Assembly (NCBI GenBank): GCA_030295235.1
Contig: AP026126.1
Location: 930,001-994,000 of the forward strand
From: Fistulifera solaris
Taxonomy: Eukaryota; Bacillariophyta; Bacillariophyceae; Naviculales; Stauroneidaceae
Length of the DNA stretch: 64,000 nucleotides
Reading direction: 5' to 3'
The notes beneath the pieces are model-generated. The model saw only the letters and a list, made by a program, of their open reading frames with translations, was not told the origin of the DNA and did no database searches. Position numbers and translations under genes: made by a program. Shown in pieces: positions 57,332 to 64,000 of this stretch. The first letter of the stretch is position 1. Every line of letters begins with the position of its first letter.

Positions 57332-57397
57332 CGTTAAAATTCTGCCTCTTCGTAGATGCTACGTAGAAGATCTTCTACTAGAGGCAGAATTTTAACG
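57332..57397. repeat. Perfect 18-bp inverted repeat with 30-base loop
   Basis: The left arm CGTTAAAATTCTGCCTCT (57332-57349) is the exact reverse complement of the right arm at 57380-57397. The loop is itself partly self-complementary (GTAGATGCTAC, GAAGATCTTC). It lies in the 571-base gap between the PPR gene start and the 3' end of the RING1-like gene; the rest of that gap holds nothing recognised. Confidence 0.9.
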
Positions 57398-57667
57398 TCC
57401 TTTCTCGGAGTAAGGTTACGTACAAAGTAAGAATTACGGAGTAGTAGATAAGCTGCGTATGAATCACCGCTATTATTTATCCTTTCCTTCTTTACATGTT
57501 CGTTTCGGTTCTTGTCTATAAAATAGTTCTAGTATTTCAGCATCTCAAGAATTAGTTGCTGCAATCGAAGCTAATGATAGCGCATCATCTAGAACAACAT
57601 GTTGTCGAGAATCCCCTACCAAGGACAGGAGTTGAATTTTGAGGTGGGGCCCTAAATTCAATTTTTG

Positions 57668-58366
57668 TTAAAGAAACATTTTGACCACTTGTACCGTTAC
57701 GGTATCTGGCGTTCGTATGTTAGGAAGATCTAGCTTATCAAGTTGATGTTCCAAGCAATCCGGTTCGTGACGGATGAGATCAAAGTCAATTATCATCGAG
57801 AGTCCATCCCGTAAACCCTCCGACGAAACTTGTCTATTTTTCTTCGATTGTTTTGTCCGGTTTAGCAGAATACCTTTCTGCAAAGACGTGGTTGCCAAAC
57901 TAGGAATATTGTGGAGTAATGATTCATCAGAGGCACACGCTTCCCCAAATATACCTTCAACAAGGCTATCAAACGCAGGATCCTGGAACAGCTTGCGCCT
58001 CGAAGGGATCGGAATTCGACACATGGGGCACTGTCCGGATGTCGTGCCCACCGTCAATGCTCGCTGGAAACACTCCTCGCAAAACCGATGTAAACATTCC
58101 ACGACAGCGGCCTTGTAAATTGTCTCCAAGCAAATGGCGCACTGAAAGCATTGTAACAGTGCATCTATCGGTCTCTCTATCTGTCCTGATTGAACTGGAC
58201 GCGGTTGGCGGTGCCACTCATACAAAGTGAGGCCATCTTCGCGATCGGGTTCCTGCCAATGGGACTTCTGGTGTAAAAAAGGCACCTTCTTGGAGCTTGA
58301 ATTGCGAGATGTTTTCTTCCTTTTGAAAAGAGGAGTAAAAAGATTTGTTTCCATCATCGCGTACAT
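57668..58366 (-). CDS. RING1-like (Polycomb-type) RING E3 protein
   Basis: A C3HC4 RING lies in the first half: CFQCAICLETIYKAAVVECL, HRFCEECFQRAL, then GQCPMCRIPIPSRRKL. It is followed by FQDPAFDSLVEGIFG. The CLHRFC word and the R-x-L-x-x-DPAFD-x-L extension are hallmarks of RING1/PRC1 subunits, which ubiquitinate histone H2A in animals and plants. The C-terminus LDLPNIRTPDTVTVQVVKMF could be the beginning of a RAWUL-like strand, but a full RAWUL domain is not visible. The start MYAMMETNLF at 58366 is the first ATG. 232 residues, intact frame. Other RING-HC proteins share parts of this signature. Confidence 0.75.
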   Translation of the reverse strand: MYAMMETNLFTPLFKRKKTSRNSSSKKVPFLHQKSHWQEPDREDGLTLYEWHRQPRPVQSGQIERPIDALLQCFQCAICLETIYKAAVVECLHRFCEECFQRALTVGTTSGQCPMCRIPIPSRRKLFQDPAFDSLVEGIFGEACASDESLLHNIPSLATTSLQKGILLNRTKQSKKNRQVSSEGLRDGLSMIIDFDLIRHEPDCLEHQLDKLDLPNIRTPDTVTVQVVKMFL

Positions 58367-58778
58367 TCACTTCACTTTTAGCAGTTGTTCGTCGACTAAT
58401 GTTCACTTTTGTGTTGCTTTCTTAAAGTGAGACCTCGCCATTAGAAAGTCTCTCTCTCTTCATTATCAGATGACCCTTCCATATCTGTTTCTTGAGCTAC
58501 GAGCTGGGAAGACCATTTTTGAACTCTGTGTCATTGTTATTTTGACACGATGTTATTGTGATTATTTGTGATCTCAACATGTCGTTTCTTTTGAGCCACG
58601 CTTACCAATGATATTTATAAGGGCTAGGGTTAATCGTAGTAAAGGTTGAAATCCGCATTAATAGGGATACGGGTTCGAAAGGCACATGACATTCGAAACT
58701 TGCCGTGATCCACATTTTCTCCGAATGATTTTTTTCATTTTTCCAAAACACAATCGTCATTCAAGTTAAAAGAGCTTG
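58367..58778. other. Divergent promoter region, RING1-like / CRAL-TRIO 2
   Basis: About 410 bases lie between two divergent starts, with no coding frame or repeat recognised. Confidence 0.4.
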
Positions 58779-60113
58779 ATGTCTCCTCCAGTGTTACCCG
58801 CTGCGTCCATTCGTTCGAGTTTCATTGAAAGTAGAGATCCTAAACAGAATCCGAGACAACGCGACGCACGAAAAGGGGTTCACAATATTGGTGCTACGAA
58901 ACAAATGAAGACAAGCAAACTCCGTCGTGTAATTGGTGCTCTTGCACTTGTTGCTAGCTTCGCACGATCGAATCCGTTGCTGGACATGCTTGATTCCGCG
59001 TTACTTTATGATATACTGGAGTATCCAGGGAATTTTTCACACAGAGAGGAAGAAGAGTCATGTGAAAAGATGGTACACGCCTTGACACTTGAAGAGCAGG
59101 AGATTGCCGCCCGAACGTCTCACGCATACTGGTTAGCGTCGTTGAAGAACGAGTACGTTTCGGCGGAGACACGCTTGCGCGCCGCCAAAAAAGAAGCACG
59201 TCGCCACCTTGTCGCAGAAAAGGGAAAGTGGGAGGGTGCAGTGATTCGATTAAAAGAAATGTGTCGACTTCGAAAGGTAAGGACGAAAACGATGATGATA
59301 ACAATGGGACGCGTAGTTTTCAGTTTTCCTAAGCAACAAATGAACAGGAGAAGAAGTTGGATCTTTTACGTCAATGTTTTGTGGAAAATGCCGGCTCTTA
59401 TATTGTTAACGAGGAAGATCGTCACTTGATTCGTCAATGGGAAGAACAACTCCAAAGAGAAATGACACGCCAGGCCACATGGGTAAGCCCTAACGAGAAC
59501 AATCAGCACGCAATACTGCATCGGTCTTCCCGGACGACACCAGACTTGGACGAAGAAGCGTACCACCTTCTCACACTTTACGCCACCGAACATGCCCTGG
59601 CGACGAGCGAGTTACTTTCGAAAGGCCAAACAGAGACATGCACCCTCGTGCTGTATTTTGAAAATTACCTTTCCGATAATATGCCGCCACTCAGCGTAGT
59701 GCGTACTTCTTTGACGGAGTTGCAGTTGCTCTATCCGGAACGAATCACCAAAATTTTGGTTTTGAATCCCCCGCGCTGGCTCAGGATTACCTACCGAATC
59801 GTATCAATGTTTTTGTCGAGTGAAACCAGGAACAAGGTGGGTCACTAGAGAGTCATCAATTTCATTTGTTATCATGGGATACGTAGTACGAGTACGAAAG
59901 CATTAACGTCATCTTCTTGTGATTATGAAGGTTCAAATGATTTCAGGGAAAGACTCCGACATGACCGAAGAGGGTTTATGCAATGAACATTCACAGATCG
60001 AATACAACATGAAGCAGGAACATTTCCTTCTTAAGCCTGACGCAATTGCGAGCATTACGACTACCTTCGATACAAGTCCGCAGAACTGTTCACTCGTGGA
60101 TGCGACATCCTGA
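58779..60113 (+). CDS. CRAL-TRIO (Sec14-like) domain protein, paralogue 2
   Basis: Exons are 58779-59276, 59348-59836 and 59931-60113. It shares with paralogues 1 and 3 the N-terminal helical unit (LYDILEYPGNFSHREEEES, ARTSHAYWLASLKNEYVSAE, AAKKEARRHL), the splice after LRK, and the fold LSKGQTETCTLVLYFENYLS, ELQLLYPERITKILVLNPPR and WLRITYRIVSMFLSSETRNK. The upstream ATG is used; MKTSKLRRVIGALALVASFA at 58905 looks like a signal peptide and is an alternative start. The last exon diverges from the paralogues and does not end in the PFHCLY motif, so its splice choice is uncertain. 389 residues. Confidence 0.65.
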
Positions 60114-61042
60114 GTTTGCAGACAACGAGCGCTTCTTTCATCGCTGAAATTCTTTCGTCATTGAGAGTCAAGCACACGCTTGATTCATTTTCGCATTTTT
60201 CTTGTAGTTCATAATGGGTCACGACTCGTCTCTTTTTTTCTTGGTGAAAGCTTCTTGTCGCCTTTTCGCATCGCCAGCTCCAGCCATTCTCCCTGCGTCT
60301 CATCACTCGTCATCTCGCATGCCGCATTCGAATGTAGGATAAAACTATGTAATACCTCCTTGGAAACTATAACAAACAGGAACCCCACTTCTTCGAATGG
60401 TTGCATGTTGAAGGAGTTGCACGAAGCACGAAGCCCATTGGTTTCTCATTATTTCGGAGGACAGGCCCAGAGCACACTATTTCAAATTTCAAAATAATAT
60501 TATGACAAGGAAGTCTTGCTTCGTGGATGACCTTTTAGTCCCGACTTTTTTAAGACAAACGCAAAAGGCCAAGCTGTTTAGCCCCTCGTGCGTTGGGAGC
60601 ACGCCTGCCGGCCCACATTCCCGGATTTTTAGGCGCGATAGCGAGGTTTGTAAATTTTACTTAAAGGTGCAAATTTTGTTCTCCAGAACGCCATTCATGT
60701 TGTATCGACCATTTTCCATGAAAGAAATTTATTTCGCTCACAAACACGGACTCTCCGATTCAAAGTGGTAGTGAAGCGGTACTCATATGAAATAATCTCC
60801 TAACTATAAAATTCGCACATCGTGTCTGTATGTAATCAAATGACCAAGACCAGATTTTCGGTGCCGTTACGGACATTCATGTGGAGGGAATTCCCCAAAC
60901 TCAACGTTCGCATCATCACATTTTTCGCAACGAAGTCCACCAATCCGTTTACCTCGTCCCATCGACTTCGTGCGGCCTTTCGCTGCATTTTCAGTCGTCT
61001 CATTCATAACGTGTCATCAATTTATAGTTTTAGGTTACCAAG
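60114..61042. other. Intergenic, about 930 bp, no gene seen
   Basis: Open frames at 60180-60497 and 60502-60771 have no recognisable protein content. The stretch separates two CRAL-TRIO paralogues. Confidence 0.5.
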
Positions 61043-62045
61043 ATGAAAGGCTTTGAACCACTATCAAACCAGATGATCCGCGACATTTTGACCTTCCCTG
61101 GCGACTTCCAAGGCAAGGAAGAAGCGGCTTGCCGTCAGCTCGTGGGAGAATTGTCGAAAGAAGAAAGGGAATATTTTGCGCGTCGATCATACACTTACTG
61201 GTATGCTGTCATGACCGATGAACCTCTACCAGAGAAGACTATTATTCGTATAGCTAGAAGGGAAGCTCTCCCTATTTACAGGGGCAAGAAGCATGATTAT
61301 GCTAAGACCCTGGCAAGTATGCGAGCGATTATCAGCTTCCGAAAGGTAAGACGCACCGCGACGACCCATTTTAAAGAATATTCATCGAGCATATATCTCA
61401 CGTCAATTGATTCAGGAATACCGACTAGACTTGATGAGATGCTGCTTTTCTGGAGACTTGTCGAAATTTAAACTCTCGCTAACCGAGCAAAAACATGTAG
61501 TGCAAATGGAAAAAATGATTGAAACCGAACTGGAAAGACATCCTACTTTTATCAGTGGGCACGACGAGGAAGGTCACGCGAATCTGCACCGTTTGGTACG
61601 ACGAGACCCCGAAGTGAACGAAGATGAATTCGTTTTAGGAGCATTGTATGTTGCGGAACGCGCTCTGACGTCCACAGAAATTCTTTCGAAAGGAACAACG
61701 CACATGATCAACTGCCTCTTTCACCAAGATGGCTACAAATGTTCCCTTGCCCCGCCAGCGTCAGCAATGAAGCGCGTGGCAAAGCTACTTGCTCAGCTTT
61801 ATCCTGGGCAATGCAACAGTGTTTTTATTCTAGATGCACCTCTCTGGGCTCGCGCAGCCTACAATGTTATTTCGGTCCTTCTCCCATCGGATACCCGCAG
61901 CAAAGTACGTCTCACTAGTGGAAGATCGGATAAGGTACAGCGATATATGCCTCAGGTTGACTTGTCGAATGTCAACATCAAGCAAACCTTGTACGATGTT
62001 CCGTTTCATTGTTTATACCAATCTACGGTAAGGGTGGCACAATAA
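61043..62045 (+). CDS. CRAL-TRIO (Sec14-like) domain protein, paralogue 3
   Basis: Exons are 61043-61345 and 61416-62045. The start MKGFEPLSNQMIRDILTFPG aligns with LYDILEYPG of paralogue 2. SYTYWYAVMTDEPLPEKTII and ARREALPIYRGKK follow, and the splice comes after FRK. The fold reads YVAERALTSTEILSKGTTHM, KLLAQLYPGQCNSVFILDAP and LWARAAYNVISVLLPSDTRS, ending DVPFHCLYQST. A GTAAGG after QST may be a donor to a further exon, but the frame stops six codons later. 310 residues, intact. Ligand unknown. Confidence 0.72.
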
Positions 62046-62153
62046 ATGCGCAACGTAAGATTGCAGCTATTCGAACCCTTGCACATGAGGCAAAAAAGTT
62101 TTAGAAAAAGATCAACAGCAAAGACAACCCTTTCTTACTCGCAAACATTGTTT

Positions 62154-63163
62154 TTATATCGTAAACTTTAATCGCCCCTCTCTTCGGCCCTTTATTGGTA
62201 GTCGGATGCAATAGAGTCCACCAGCGTGGGGTTCTTTCTTAGCATCTCTCCCCTCCGCAGCACTTGTGATGAAAAGGACGTCCATATCTTTGCCTCCAAA
62301 GCAGCAGCAAGTCACTTGCGATGTACCATCTGGCATGTGTACCGTGAACACAACTTGGCCACTTTGGGGATCGATGCGATGTACCATGCCTGGACCAGCA
62401 CCGGCTCGCCATACCGCATTCCAGACGTAGCCTTCGCTATCCACGCAACTTCCATCCGGGACGCTATGCTCGTCGATATTCTTCGTGTGCACAAGTGTCT
62501 TGTTGGATAGATCGCCAGATGTCGAATTGTAGTCAAACGAGTAAATTTGACGTGTCGGTGAGTCCGCAAAGTAGAGCTTGGAAGAGTCTGTACTCCAGCA
62601 AAGACTGTTGGCTGTAGAGACATTCTCAATAATGGGTCGATGGACTAGCGTTCCATCCGAGCTTTGCTCACACTGAAATACCTTCATCTTGATGTTAGAA
62701 TCTCCCCGTTGTGCCCACCTGAAAGGAATCGGTTACCCTGGGGTTCTACGCGCCCATCATTTAATCGACTACCACCCTTCATAGGATTGACATCCTCACC
62801 CACGCTTTCGCTACCAAGAGGCTTCTGTAATTCCACATCGTAGAGTTGAAAACCATCCTCCCAGGCAAACAAAAGAGGAAGTGATTCGCTTTCGATTTGG
62901 AGCAAGCCGAACGACCCTAATTGCTTCGGCAAATCATAAATCGTGTGAATAACTCTCGTATCATCCGTCAAATCCAGTTTGTGAAACCTTTTATGATTGA
63001 TATCCGACCAGAGAACGCAGTTCTTTCGGTCATCATAAATGATACCTTCGCCAAGATCGCAGCGACAATCGAGCAAAAGACGTGCCACCACAAAATCGCA
63101 GCGCTCCAGATCGACGGGAGTAATTTCCAAAAGACTCGATAAATTCATTCTCTCTGTTGTCAT
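62154..63163 (-). CDS. SMP-30/gluconolactonase/LRE-family protein
   Basis: This is a six-bladed propeller metal enzyme of the lactonase type. Metal-ligand positions are recognisable: Glu in CDLGEGIIYDD, Asn in STANSLCWSTDS, and Asp in SVPDGSCVDSEGYVWNAVWR. The words SDINHKRFHKLDL and LYFADSPTRQIYSFDYN are typical of the family, as is the end HAGGLYCIRL. One G is missing near 62718 (after RFLSGG), separating two frames that otherwise continue as NIKMKVFQCEQ. The start MTTERMNLSS at 63163 is the first ATG. No signal peptide. 336 residues. The substrate, often a sugar lactone, is not determined. Confidence 0.85.
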
Positions 63164-63298
63164 GGTGAGATTAATAGTAACATTAGATCAAATGAAATAA
63201 TGACAATAGCTTGCAATAGTATTACAACAAAGAGGCGGTAGGAGATGTCAAAGAAATGCGTGATTTTACTATAGCTTCAACGTGAAGGCGCCCTTTCT

Positions 63299-63539
63299 CC
63301 ACGACTGCATCTCAGTCATGAAACAAGATTCTCCCGAACGCCAATGCTACACAACCACCGCTCGTTCTGCTTGCCTTGTAAGCGAGAATTGTCGTGATCA
63401 TGATGCGGTTATCATCAAGACCTTTTTTATTGTAAAGCTTTTACTCTTCACTTCTCGAAAAGCCTTCGGATCGTGACAATCGGTATTTACTATGTACCCA
63501 GTGTGTCCTCTATTTTCCCATGACTGCATCTAAGCCATG
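63299..63539. repeat. Pair of GACTG/CAGTC-type palindromes
   Basis: CCACGACTGCATCTCAGTCATG at 63299-63320 and CATGACTGCATCTAAGCCATG at 63519-63539 are two versions of the palindrome described elsewhere in the window. The second has a mismatch in its right arm. They lie in the gene-free right end (63164-64000). Confidence 0.65.
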
Positions 63540-63613
63540 AATCGTTCTCCCGATTATTATTCTGCGTTGGGGAGGAGGAGCGCACTGTGTGACCTTGTAC
63601 CTGGTAACCTACT

Positions 63614-63856
63614 GCCCAGATTTTCTGTGCAGGTCGTCGTCTTGTCGCCTGCCCAAATAAATTTTCTGTGCAAGTAAAGACACCGCATAGCCAGATTTTC
63701 TGTGTTCCGTTTTTTTAGACACCACTCGCCCAGGTTTCTGGGCACGTGAAGGATCACCCCCCCCCCCAGATTTTCTGGGCAGTTGAAAACATCAAATTCC
63801 CAGATTTTCTGTGTACCGGTACTTAAATACACCTCTAGTTTAGATTTTCTGGGGAC
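63614..63856. repeat. CAGATTTTCTG-type repeat cluster, locus 3
   Basis: About seven cores of the form CCAGATTTTCTG(T/G)G occur at irregular spacing of 35-45 bases, some with GTGAAAACA flanks as at 33.3 kb and one with a C-rich run (63757-63768). No gene overlaps it. The remainder of the right end, to 64000, shows nothing further. Confidence 0.8.
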
Positions 63857-64000
63857 GATCCACCAAAAGGTCATGAACTTTTTAATTTCAGTTCATGAAA
63901 TGAAATTAACGGTGTAAATCAATCTCGTCTACACTGTCAACGAATTAAAGCAAAAGCGCTAGTTAAAGATTTTTCGATCAATATTTGTGACGATACCTTT

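Noticed and set aside
57332-57397. Transcription terminator
   Set aside because: Factor-independent terminators are not expected in nuclear protein genes, and no T run follows the hairpin.

Overview
The window reads as nuclear DNA of a diatom, most like Phaeodactylum tricornutum (inference). Genes are dense and on both strands. They are mostly intronless or have short GT-AG introns, with donors usually GTAAG or GTATG. Several organelle proteins start with a signal peptide followed by an ASAFAP-like A-x-A-F motif, the diatom plastid address. Gene content is eukaryotic housekeeping: splicing, phosphoinositide kinase, chromatin proteins, E3 ligases, plastid enzymes.

A second property affects every annotation. 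In 18 of about 29 genes one to four single-base gains or losses interrupt an otherwise clear, conserved protein, mostly in homopolymers. When these are allowed for, every spliced gene length becomes a multiple of three. I read them as uncorrected assembly errors and annotate each gene across them.

Layout, left to right. 0-5.4 kb: a partial unknown gene, SF3B2, and a head-to-head pair of glutathione-dependent detoxification enzymes (class III ADH and a plastid-addressed glyoxalase II). 6-14.4 kb: DTWD1-like tRNA modifier, a small unknown, plastid SSB, a triple-CCCH zinc-finger protein, an HCF101-type Fe-S scaffold, and plastid ribosome recycling factor. 15-20 kb: a secreted/membrane LNR (Notch-repeat) protein and an F-box plus cytochrome b5 fusion. 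20-33 kb: VPS34, a PuuE-type deacetylase, a PA/TM/RING-H2 protein, acyl-protein thioesterase, a two-box HMG protein, a small SVIP-like p97-binding protein, and plastid shikimate kinase.

32.6-41 kb is a gene-poor graveyard with dispersed repeats, a minisatellite, a fossil copy of the CCCH gene from 10 kb, and remnants of a membrane-protein gene.

41-64 kb: an unknown membrane protein, an FKBP-TPR-cyclophilin dual immunophilin, a PcrA/UvrD helicase, three CRAL-TRIO-like (Sec14-like) paralogues, a multi-PAS hybrid histidine kinase, an organellar PPR-like protein, a RING1-like E3 and an SMP-30-family protein. Intergenic space here and elsewhere carries two recurring palindromic motifs (GACTG-n-CAGTC and CAGA-n-TCTG).

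The most unusual items are the dual-family immunophilin, the SVIP-like gene, the F-box/cytochrome b5 fusion, the VPS34 micro-exon that splits the DFG motif, and the palindromic repeats. No tRNA, rRNA, CRISPR array or intact mobile element was recognised.
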